Notes under the pieces: model-generated | The model's input: the letters and a program-made list of their open reading frames with translations, nothing else | The model's database searches: none | What the model was told of the DNA's origin: nothing | Origin: Streptomyces spectabilis | GTDB taxonomy: Bacteria; Actinomycetota; Actinomycetes; Streptomycetales; Streptomycetaceae | Direction: 5' to 3' | Length of the DNA stretch: 64,000 nt | NCBI RefSeq assembly: GCF_008704795.1 | Contig: NZ_CP023690.1 | Span: 1,994,501-2,058,500 of the forward strand | Shown: positions 57,357 through 64,000 of the stretch, in pieces | Layout of the letters: each line of letters opens with the position of its first letter | Position numbering within the stretch: the stretch's first letter is position 1 | Program-made: the position numbers and the translations under genes

Positions 57357-57394
57357 CGATGCCCCTCTGCCCGGGCCCGGGCAGAGGGGCATCG
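57357..57394. terminator. Perfect 38-bp palindromic terminator
   Basis: 57357-57375 is the exact reverse complement of 57376-57394 (stem CGATGCCCCTCTGCCCGGG), between convergent stops at 57350 and 57469. Works in both directions. Confidence 0.9.
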
Positions 57395-57468
57395 CTGTGT
57401 CCTGTGACAGGACGCCCAGCCCACCACCACCCGGCCATGACATCCCTCGGAAGCCCCACCGGCCCCCG

Positions 57469-59619
57469 TCACCCGATGTCCGCCGGATCGATCCGCACCC
57501 GAACCGCCTGCTGCGCCGCCACCCCCCGTGCCATCCGCGCGGCCTGCGCCGTCTTGAGGGCGCGGGCCAGGGCCGCGCCGCTGCCGGGAGGCACACGCAC
57601 CAGGGCGCGCTCCCAGTGCTCGCCCGGTGGCGCGTCGCCGGGGCGGCGGGGGCGGCCGGGGTCGGTGGCGGGGACCGGTACGGGGCCGAGGATCTCGGCG
57701 TCCGACGGCAGCTCCGCCTGCGCGAGCAGTTCGGTGAGGGCCTCGGGGGTGCCCGTCACGGATGCCATCCGTGACACCGGCGGAAAGCCCAGCTCCGCCC
57801 GCTCGGACAGCTCCCGCACCGCGTGCCCGACCGGATCCCACCGGACCAGGGCCTGCACCGGCCGCAGCGTCGGCTCGGCGACGACCACCACCGTGCCGCC
57901 CGCGCCCTGGTCACGGACCAGCGCTGCGGCGCCGATCCACCGCCGCAGCGCGTCCTCGCCCGCCCGCAGGTCCGGCCGGCCGAGCATGGCCCAGCCGTCC
58001 AGGAGCAGCGCGGCGGCGTAGCCCCCCTCGGCCACGGGCTCCGCGCCCGGCGTGCTCACGACCAGGGCGGGCGCCCCGCCCACCGTGTCGAGCACCTGCT
58101 CGCGACCCGAGGTCCGCACCGGCACCGCGGGAAACGCCCGCCCCAGCTCCTCGGCGGTCCGCCGCGCGCCCACGACCTGCGCGCGCAGCCGGAAGCCCCC
58201 GCACTCGGGGCAGTGCCAGGCCGCCTCGTCCCGCCCGCACCAGCCGCACACCAGGGCCCCGGCGCCGCGCGCCTCCAGCGGCCCCGCACAGTGCCGGCAC
58301 CGCGCGGGCTCCCGACACCGCTCGCACGCGAGCCGCGGTACGTACCCGCGCCGGGGCACCTGCACGAGGACCGGCCCGTGCTTCAGCCCGTCCCGGGCGA
58401 TCTGCCAGGCCAGGCTCGGCAGCCGGGCCGCCCTGGCGGCCTCGTCGCGCGCGAGGTCGCCGTCCCCCACGGTCCGCACCAGCGGCGCCGCGGCCCGCAC
58501 CTGCTCCCGGTCGGCCACCACGGGCACGGCCCAGCCGCTCTCGACGAGCTGCGCGGCCTCGACCGTGCAGCCCCAGCTCCCGAGGAGGAAGGCGCACCTG
58601 TCCCGCGACGCCCGCAGCTCCAGGACCTCCCGCACGTGCGGAAACGGCGCGTTGTCGTCACTGTGGCTGGCGTCGCCGTCGTCCCAGACGACCACGAGCC
58701 CCAGATTCCGCACCGGCGCGAACATGGCGGCCCGGGTCCCCACCACGGCCCGGACGGCCCCGCGCCGCACGGCCAGCCACTCCCGATAGCGCCGCTCCGG
58801 CCCCGCGTCGGCGGTCAGCAGCGCGTGCTGCCCCTCGCCGAGCAGCGCCCGCAGCGCCGCGTCCACCCGGGCCGCGGGCCGCCCCGCGGGCACGACGACG
58901 AGCGCGCCGCGCCCCGAAGCCAGCGTCGCCCGCACGGCCCGGGCGATCTCCTCGGCCCACAGCGGCCCCGGAAGCGCGGTCCACACGGCCCGGGGCGCCC
59001 CGCCCGCCGCGAGCGCCGCGACGAACTCGGGCCCGCGCGCATACCGACGCCACGACCCGGCCTCCGGCGCTGAAGGCGGCGCCGGGGCGGGCGGCGAGGG
59101 GCGCCCCTCGGCCCGTGCGTGCCGGGGCGGAATCGCCAGCTGCAGCACGTCCGCGAGGCTTCCCGCATAGCGGTCGGCCACCGCCCGGGCGAGCCCGAGC
59201 AGCTCCTCGTCGAGCACGGGCTCGGGCGACACGACCTGGGCGATGGCCGCCAGCGGTCCGCCGTAGTCCGAATCGGCGACGCGCTCGACCAGGAAGCCGT
59301 CGATCAGGCCACCGCCCTCGCGCCGCCCCTCGCGCACGTTCCGCGAACCGGCGCCGAAGCGCACGCGCACCCGCACCCCGGGCTGCGCCTGCTCGTCGAG
59401 CTCCCGCGGCACCGCGTAGTCGAAGTACCGGTCGAGGTGCAGCACGCCCTTGTCGACGACGACCCGCGCCACCGGCAGGTGCTCGGCGAGCGCGGCCCCG
59501 CGCCACGTCCGCGGCTTGGCCTTCGGCGCCTTCGCCTTCCGCACGCTCTCCCGAATGAGCGCAAGCTGCTCCGGCCCGTCGCCCGCCGCCCCGCCACCTG
59601 ACCCGTTCTCGCTGCTCAC
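57469..59619 (-). CDS. priA: PriA-like primosomal protein with degenerate helicase motifs
   Basis: 716 residues from GTG 59619 (a TTG two codons upstream is possible). N-terminal 3'-DNA-end-binding domain ~35-130 (VARVVVDKGVLHLDRYFDYAVP). The Walker A region reads TALPGPLWAEE instead of GxTGSGKTE, and the Walker B DEEH box reads VVVWDDGD, so ATP hydrolysis is unlikely. The zinc-binding cysteines are kept (CERCREPARCRHC and CGWCGRDEAAWHCPECGG), as is the C-terminal domain. This degenerate form is known in actinobacteria and may still load the primosome structurally. Confidence 0.9.
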   Translation of the reverse strand: MSSENGSGGGAAGDGPEQLALIRESVRKAKAPKAKPRTWRGAALAEHLPVARVVVDKGVLHLDRYFDYAVPRELDEQAQPGVRVRVRFGAGSRNVREGRREGGGLIDGFLVERVADSDYGGPLAAIAQVVSPEPVLDEELLGLARAVADRYAGSLADVLQLAIPPRHARAEGRPSPPAPAPPSAPEAGSWRRYARGPEFVAALAAGGAPRAVWTALPGPLWAEEIARAVRATLASGRGALVVVPAGRPAARVDAALRALLGEGQHALLTADAGPERRYREWLAVRRGAVRAVVGTRAAMFAPVRNLGLVVVWDDGDASHSDDNAPFPHVREVLELRASRDRCAFLLGSWGCTVEAAQLVESGWAVPVVADREQVRAAAPLVRTVGDGDLARDEAARAARLPSLAWQIARDGLKHGPVLVQVPRRGYVPRLACERCREPARCRHCAGPLEARGAGALVCGWCGRDEAAWHCPECGGFRLRAQVVGARRTAEELGRAFPAVPVRTSGREQVLDTVGGAPALVVSTPGAEPVAEGGYAAALLLDGWAMLGRPDLRAGEDALRRWIGAAALVRDQGAGGTVVVVAEPTLRPVQALVRWDPVGHAVRELSERAELGFPPVSRMASVTGTPEALTELLAQAELPSDAEILGPVPVPATDPGRPRRPGDAPPGEHWERALVRVPPGSGAALARALKTAQAARMARGVAAQQAVRVRIDPADIG

Positions 59620-59856
59620 AGCCAAATTCCTACCAGACGGGTCGGACAACCGACGGCGGCGGGACAACCGGCCCGTCCCCACCCCGCACGGGCACCCGCC
59701 TGGCCGATTTCGCTTTCTCGACACCCGGGGAGAGGTCGGGTTCCCTCCGGATGAGGAAACGGGAAACGCTCCATTCGCCTTGTTCGGACCGGTCGGCTGC
59801 CAGACGCTGAATTCCGGCGCTCACCGGCTACCGGCCGGAGAGTGACGGAGGTTGAA

Positions 59857-61152
59857 GTGCCGGAAGAGACACGCAACTTCGGACGGGAACTGCGCAGCAG
59901 GCGCCTGGACGCCGGGCTCTCCCTGGAACAGCTCGGTCAGCGCGTGCACTACAGCAAAAGCCAGCTCAGCAAGGTCGAGCGGGGCCTCAAACGTCCCACA
60001 CCCGAGTTGGCACGCCTATGCGACGCCCAGCTCAAGGCCGACGGCGCGCTCGCTGATCTGATCCCGGCCCGCTCATCCCATCCGTCTCCGGTCAGTCCGG
60101 GTCACGACAGTGAGGTGTGGTTGATGCACGTGGACAAGGACGGCTCAAGCAGCATCCAGAGAATGACACGTCGTCGAGTGATCTCGGCGGGAGCGGCGTC
60201 CGCCTTGGCTCTGCAAGTGAGCGACGGTCTGGTCAGTCCGCCTCCCGACGAGACGGCAGCGACGGTCGTGGATGCGGCCCGCTTGGTCTTCGATCAGCTC
60301 CGGCAGCTCGGTCAAGCTTCCGGTCCCGCGGGGGTGCTGCCCGCTCTTGCCGCACAAGCTCACAGCCTCGAGCAGTTGGCCACGCACACGGGTCCCCATA
60401 CGCGGCGAGCCCTGCTGCTCATCGCGTCACGCTACGCCGAGTACGCGGGATGGATGGCTCAGGAATGCGGCAAGGATGGGATGGCCCGCTGGTGGACCCA
60501 GCGCGCCGCGCGGCTCGCGGACGTCGGCGATGACCCTGACCTCGCGACCTACGCGAACGTCCGGCACTCGCTCATCAGCCTGTACCGAGGAGACGTCACT
60601 GAGTCCGGCCAGCTCGCCGAGCAAGCGCTGCGCAGTGACGCGTCCTCGCGCGTGCGTGGCCTTGCCGCGCAGCACCTGGCGCAGAGTGCCGCCGTGGCGG
60701 GCGACTACACAGCCTGCATGCGCAGTCTCGACCGTGCCCGTGAACTGCTGGCGCGGGACGTGGCTGATCCTGCTCAGCCGGTCCTCGGTACCTCGCACCT
60801 ACCGGACGTGGTCTCGATGTTCACCGGCTGGTGCCTCTACGACTTGGGCCGCCCCGCACAGGCAGCGGCGCTGCTCGACAAGGAGACCAGCCGCGTTCCC
60901 GCACATGCCTTCCGGACACGCGGCCGACACAACGTCCGGCGTGCGCTCGCTCACGCCGCAGCCGGCGAGGTCGATCACGCGTGTGAGATCGCGTCCGAGG
61001 CCCTCACGTCCGTAGGTCTCACCCGCTCCGCGACGGTGACAGCCGACCTGCGCCGGCTCTCCCACACGCTTGGACGCCACCGCGACCGGCCGTCGGTGCG
61101 TGCCCTCGCTCCCGATCTGGCCGACGCGATCGCCTGCACGACCGCTTCCTAG
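59857..61152 (+). CDS. XRE-family regulator with TPR-like domain
   Basis: 431 residues from GTG 59857, 6 nt after GGAGG; GTG 59842 is an alternative. HTH at ~6-60 (LRSRRLDAGLSLEQLGQRVHYSKSQLSKVERGLKRP). Residues ~103-119 (MTRRRVISAGAASALAL) look like a twin-arginine signal but are internal, as in other Streptomyces regulators of this type. Residues ~150-420 form TPR-like helices. 12 nt ahead of the TIR gene, so it heads the cluster and probably controls it. Base composition is visibly less GC-extreme than upstream genes. Confidence 0.85.
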   Translation: MPEETRNFGRELRSRRLDAGLSLEQLGQRVHYSKSQLSKVERGLKRPTPELARLCDAQLKADGALADLIPARSSHPSPVSPGHDSEVWLMHVDKDGSSSIQRMTRRRVISAGAASALALQVSDGLVSPPPDETAATVVDAARLVFDQLRQLGQASGPAGVLPALAAQAHSLEQLATHTGPHTRRALLLIASRYAEYAGWMAQECGKDGMARWWTQRAARLADVGDDPDLATYANVRHSLISLYRGDVTESGQLAEQALRSDASSRVRGLAAQHLAQSAAVAGDYTACMRSLDRARELLARDVADPAQPVLGTSHLPDVVSMFTGWCLYDLGRPAQAAALLDKETSRVPAHAFRTRGRHNVRRALAHAAAGEVDHACEIASEALTSVGLTRSATVTADLRRLSHTLGRHRDRPSVRALAPDLADAIACTTAS

Positions 61153-61164
61153 AGAGGTCCAGCC

Positions 61165-61920
61165 ATGCACGAGATCTTCATCAACTTCCGCACCAAGGGC
61201 GGCAAGGAGATCGCCTACATGTGCCAGCAGGCGCTGGCAGACAGGTTCGGCCCCGACAGCATCTTCCTGGCCGGCGGATCCATCGGGGTCGGGAACGACT
61301 TCACTAAGGCGTTACCCCAGGCGGTCCGCCGGAGCCGGGTCCTGCTCGTGATCGTCGACGAGCACTGGCTCGATGCCCCGGATCCCAAGAATCCGGGCAG
61401 GCGGGCTTTGGCCAACCCGCAGGACTGGGTGCGCCGCGAGATCGAGGAAGCCTTCGATTCAGGAGTGCTCGTCGTCCCCGTCCTGGCAGCACGCAAGCTG
61501 GAACAGCTCAACCCCCACCGCCTTCCCAAGACCATCGCGCAATTGGCGGTGTGCCAGTACGCGCGCGTCCAGCTGCGCACCTTCGCCACGGACCTGGTGA
61601 GCCTCGGCGACCGCCTTGTGCAGCAGGTCCCCGGCCTGGCCGCAATGGACAGGCAAGAGCCGACCCAGCGCAGTGATGAGTCCGACGAACGCACCAGCGT
61701 CCACAACAAGCGTCAGAGTGGTGGCATCGGGCACGTCGGCGGCTCAGTCGGAACGTTCGTCGGCGAATCCCACAGCCCCATGCACACCGGCAGCGGCGAC
61801 ATGGTCAACAACCACCACGAGAACGGTGACGGCACCACCTACTACACAGGGGACAACGGCACAGTCCGCCAGCGGTTCGGCCCTCGCACCCGCCCCACGC
61901 ACGGAAAAGGCGAGCGGTGA
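61165..61920 (+). CDS. TIR-domain protein with C-terminal signalling-motif tail
   Basis: 251 residues; AGAGAGGTCC before ATG 61165. TIR domain ~1-150: HEIFINFRTKGG (first strand), GSIGVGNDF (BB-loop region), LLVIVDEHWL, and QDWVRREIEEAF, whose Glu92 aligns with the NADase Glu of SARM1 (DWVHKE), then VLVVPVLAAR. Probably hydrolyses NAD+. A charged linker (~160-185) leads to a Gly/His/Asn-rich tail (~186-240). Residues 196-215 match residues 6-25 of the next protein position for position. The stop overlaps the next start (GTGA). Confidence 0.85.
   Translation: MHEIFINFRTKGGKEIAYMCQQALADRFGPDSIFLAGGSIGVGNDFTKALPQAVRRSRVLLVIVDEHWLDAPDPKNPGRRALANPQDWVRREIEEAFDSGVLVVPVLAARKLEQLNPHRLPKTIAQLAVCQYARVQLRTFATDLVSLGDRLVQQVPGLAAMDRQEPTQRSDESDERTSVHNKRQSGGIGHVGGSVGTFVGESHSPMHTGSGDMVNNHHENGDGTTYYTGDNGTVRQRFGPRTRPTHGKGER
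61750..61809 (+). other. Shared 20-residue motif, effector-tail copy
   Basis: Encodes residues 196-215 of the TIR protein: pattern G-T-[FY]-V-x-E-S-H-x-x-[MV]-H-x-G-x-G-x-x-x-N, embedded in a Gly/Asn/His-rich tail. Its twin is at 61932-61991. Confidence 0.7.
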
Positions 61921-63878
61921 CGGAGAACGGCGGTACGTACGTCCACGAATCCCACGGCTCGGTACACGGAGGCGAGGGCCCTCAGTACAACTTCTACGTG
62001 GCTGCGGCGGCGGCCACATCCCGCCTCCGTGACCAGGCAGGACGTCGGCCCCGCACCATCTCTCGGACCGACCGCATCCACCTCTATCAACGTTTCGTGG
62101 ATCCACCACAATTCACAAGGGTCCGCGAGGTGCTGCGAGAGGCTCGCGTCGTCCTGCTCGATGGCCCACCCGGCAGCGGTCGGCGTGCGGCAGCTGTGAT
62201 GTTGCTGCACGAACTCCCGGACTCACAGGGAAGTCTTCACGAATTGCCCGACACCCTGGACGACTCCGCTGCTTCCGTCTTCGACGCACGCGAGGTAAGT
62301 GCCGGAGACCGACTCCTGCTGGACCTGTCGGAAGCAGAGGAGGCGCGGTATGTGGAGATCCAACGGGACCTCTTCGCCTTCCGTGACCGCCTCGGCCCGC
62401 TCGACGCCCATCTCGTCGTAGTGCTGCCGCGCCACCTCGGCTACCTGCTGCGCGACGACCTCAGGCACCTCAGCGCCGAGATCGGCCGCCCCAGCGGCAT
62501 GCGCGTGCTCGCCAGGCACCTGCGGTGCGAGAACATCGAACCCACCGCTACACAGCTCGAAGGCAAGGAGCTCAGGAAGTACCTGGCCCGCGCTCCACTG
62601 CGTACGGTGGCGGCACTCGCCGACGGGATCAGGCGGCACCGCGACACCGATGGGGCGAATCGAGATTTCCCCCAGTGGCTCACCGCGGCCCTGGCCGACG
62701 AGCACGACCAGGCCGGCCGTGTCGCCGCGGACATCGCAGCCGAGGAAAGTGGGCGCCGCCGGGCACTGCTGCTGTCCCTCGCCATGTTCCACGGCTCACC
62801 ACCGAGCACCATCCTCTCCGCCACGAACACCCTGCTCAAAGCCTTGAGCCACCCGCATGACGAGACTCCTCGGCTCGATCGCACCGATCTGTACGCGGAG
62901 TTCACCGCTGTGCGTGCCGAGGTCGACGCCGACGGCCGCGTGTCCTTCGCCCTACCGGGCTATGACAGCGCCGTTCGTGACCACTTCTGGACGTACATGC
63001 CGGATGTCAGGCGGCAGCTGCGCGACTGGTTCCGGGACTGCATGTCCTCGCCGGGCCTCGAACCTGCCGAACGGCAGGCGGCCGTCGCCCGATTCGCTGA
63101 ACAGGGACTGCGCTGTCAGCGCCCGGAGGACCTCAGGGCCCTTGTGGAGCGGTGGGCACGCACCGACGCATCTCCGCGCTACCTGCCGGACGCGGCCCAA
63201 CTCCTGGCGCTCGGCCTCTCCGATGACCAGCACGGCCGTTATTTCCGCCAACAGATCTACGACTGGTCCACGGCGGCAGACACGAACGAACGTCTGAGGC
63301 ACACCCTCGTGCTGGTCTGTTCGGAGTCCATGGCACCCACCCACCCTGACCAAGCTCTGGTACGACTTCACCACCTGGCGCGCCGTGGCAAGGCCCGGGA
63401 CGGCGTGGCCGCCCGGAAAGCGGTTCTGTCGCTGGCCCGCTCCGAGAACCGTCTCTATGAGTTGATGCTCACCCGGCTGAGTACGGACAGGGACCAGAAC
63501 TCATGGGCAGAGAGGGACAGCGCCTTGTTCCTCGCACTGGCCGATCCCATCCGCCGCATCCGCTCGCCGCGTGTCCGGGCGTTGCTGGCCCAGGGGTGGT
63601 CGGCGGCGTTGCGCCGACCGGACGAGTCGTGGGCCGGGTACCTACCCCACTGGCTCAGCGCGTGCATCGAGTACGCCGAGCATCGGGGCCACATCCTTGA
63701 GGTTCTGGCCGCTGCCTGCGCTGCGGACTCCCGCACTGCCGGGCGTCTCTACCGGGCCGCGCGGGCATGGCAGCACGCGGCTGACGGAGCCATCGCCGAT
63801 CGTGCGGACACCGTCGACCACCTGCTCCACGCGATCGATATCCAGCAAGGCATCGAGTCGTATCCAAACGCCGTCTGA
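61917..63878 (+). CDS. Degenerate P-loop (STAND-like) ATPase with N-terminal motif
   Basis: 653 residues from GTG 61917, coupled to the TIR gene by GTGA. Residues 6-25 carry the shared motif; after an Ala-rich linker a P-loop follows at 83-91, GPPGSGRRA, in which the Walker A Lys and Ser/Thr are both Arg/Ala-type changes. A Walker-B-like strand RLLLDLSE (~132-139) and HLVVVLPRHL follow, then helical-repeat-like sequence (~290-640). Architecture resembles STAND receptors, with the effector motif at the N-terminus, an NTPase core and a C-terminal sensor. Nucleotide binding may be weak or lost. Confidence 0.72.
   Translation: MTENGGTYVHESHGSVHGGEGPQYNFYVAAAAATSRLRDQAGRRPRTISRTDRIHLYQRFVDPPQFTRVREVLREARVVLLDGPPGSGRRAAAVMLLHELPDSQGSLHELPDTLDDSAASVFDAREVSAGDRLLLDLSEAEEARYVEIQRDLFAFRDRLGPLDAHLVVVLPRHLGYLLRDDLRHLSAEIGRPSGMRVLARHLRCENIEPTATQLEGKELRKYLARAPLRTVAALADGIRRHRDTDGANRDFPQWLTAALADEHDQAGRVAADIAAEESGRRRALLLSLAMFHGSPPSTILSATNTLLKALSHPHDETPRLDRTDLYAEFTAVRAEVDADGRVSFALPGYDSAVRDHFWTYMPDVRRQLRDWFRDCMSSPGLEPAERQAAVARFAEQGLRCQRPEDLRALVERWARTDASPRYLPDAAQLLALGLSDDQHGRYFRQQIYDWSTAADTNERLRHTLVLVCSESMAPTHPDQALVRLHHLARRGKARDGVAARKAVLSLARSENRLYELMLTRLSTDRDQNSWAERDSALFLALADPIRRIRSPRVRALLAQGWSAALRRPDESWAGYLPHWLSACIEYAEHRGHILEVLAAACAADSRTAGRLYRAARAWQHAADGAIADRADTVDHLLHAIDIQQGIESYPNAV
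61932..61991 (+). other. Shared 20-residue motif, receptor N-terminal copy
   Basis: Encodes residues 6-25 of the ATPase: G-T-Y-V-x-E-S-H-G-S-V-H-G-G-x-G-x-x-x-N, matching residues 196-215 of the TIR protein at 10 or more of 20 positions without gaps. Confidence 0.7.
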
Positions 63879-63899
63879 CGTGGACATCGGGGGTTCGCC

Positions 63900-64000
63900 A
63901 TGCGTTCCGGCCAGAAGACCATGACGTTGTTCGTGACCATCATCTTGGGGCTGATCCTTGTCATCCTCGGCCTGAGCACGAGCTGGCCGCCGTGGGCCTG
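63900..64000 (+). CDS. Membrane protein, N-terminus only (cut by window edge)
   Basis: ATG 63900, 21 nt after the ATPase stop, with GGGGGTTCG upstream. The visible 33 residues include one hydrophobic helix (LFVTIILGLILVILGL) followed by STSWPPWA. It continues beyond the window. It is co-directional with the TIR cluster and may be its membrane component, or a backbone gene; the fragment is too short to say. Confidence 0.6.
   Translation, partial: MRSGQKTMTLFVTIILGLILVILGLSTSWPPWA

Overview
The window is a stretch of a Streptomyces (or very close actinomycete) chromosome. Evidence: GC-rich DNA throughout, strong G/C bias at third codon positions, frequent GTG and some TTG starts, many Tat/Sec-exported proteins, two GH18 chitinases with DasR-type promoter boxes, a RibM-containing riboflavin operon under an FMN riboswitch, a DUF6230/DUF6114 pair, and an orphan EccA-like ATPase. 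Most of it reads as ordinary chromosomal backbone. The last ~4 kb (59.8-64.0 kb) looks by eye less GC-biased and carries an accessory, defence-like cluster.

Layout. 0-5.5 kb: Lrp regulator (cut by the left edge), a Cys-pair hypothetical, an acyl-CoA-linked phosphotransferase with an AttH/CrtC-like partner, and an acyl-CoA dehydrogenase. 5.8-14 kb: chitinase, TetR regulator, DUF6230/DUF6114 membrane pair, membrane protein, a 54-residue membrane protein, and two convergent secreted peptidases (M1 and C39-like). 14-20.6 kb: uridine-kinase-like NTPase, a candidate small RNA, an EccA-like AAA ATPase, and a NarL-type two-component pair split by an antisense gene for a 57-residue secreted protein. 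20.6-29.8 kb (all minus strand): two CNNM/CorC-type membrane proteins, then one operon ribD-ribE-ribM-ribBA-ribH-hisE-hisG-PH protein behind an FMN riboswitch.

29.7-40.8 kb: a multidomain chitinase, a ROK repressor divergent from an MFS exporter around a palindromic operator, an alginate-lyase-family protein, a uracil/xanthine permease, a GH6 hydrolase, DUF5995 and a luciferase-like (F420) oxidoreductase. 40.8-46.7 kb: a lysine-catabolic module, davA-davB (lysine 2-monooxygenase and aminovaleramidase), a CAT-type amino-acid permease and an Lrp regulator. The control regions of davA and of the permease both hold helically phased copies of CGTTGCG, which ties them together. 46.8-59.6 kb: GuaB1, a barnase/barstar-like pair, a SorC-type regulator, rpe, an MMPL transporter, rsmB, fmt, an HTH protein and a priA whose helicase motifs are degenerate.

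59.8-64 kb: XRE regulator, TIR-domain protein, degenerate P-loop ATPase and a membrane protein in one operon. The C-terminal tail of the TIR protein and the N-terminus of the ATPase share a position-for-position matching 20-residue motif. This is the layout expected of an effector and receptor that talk through a homotypic (amyloid- or RHIM-like) motif, and it is the best candidate for an undescribed system here.
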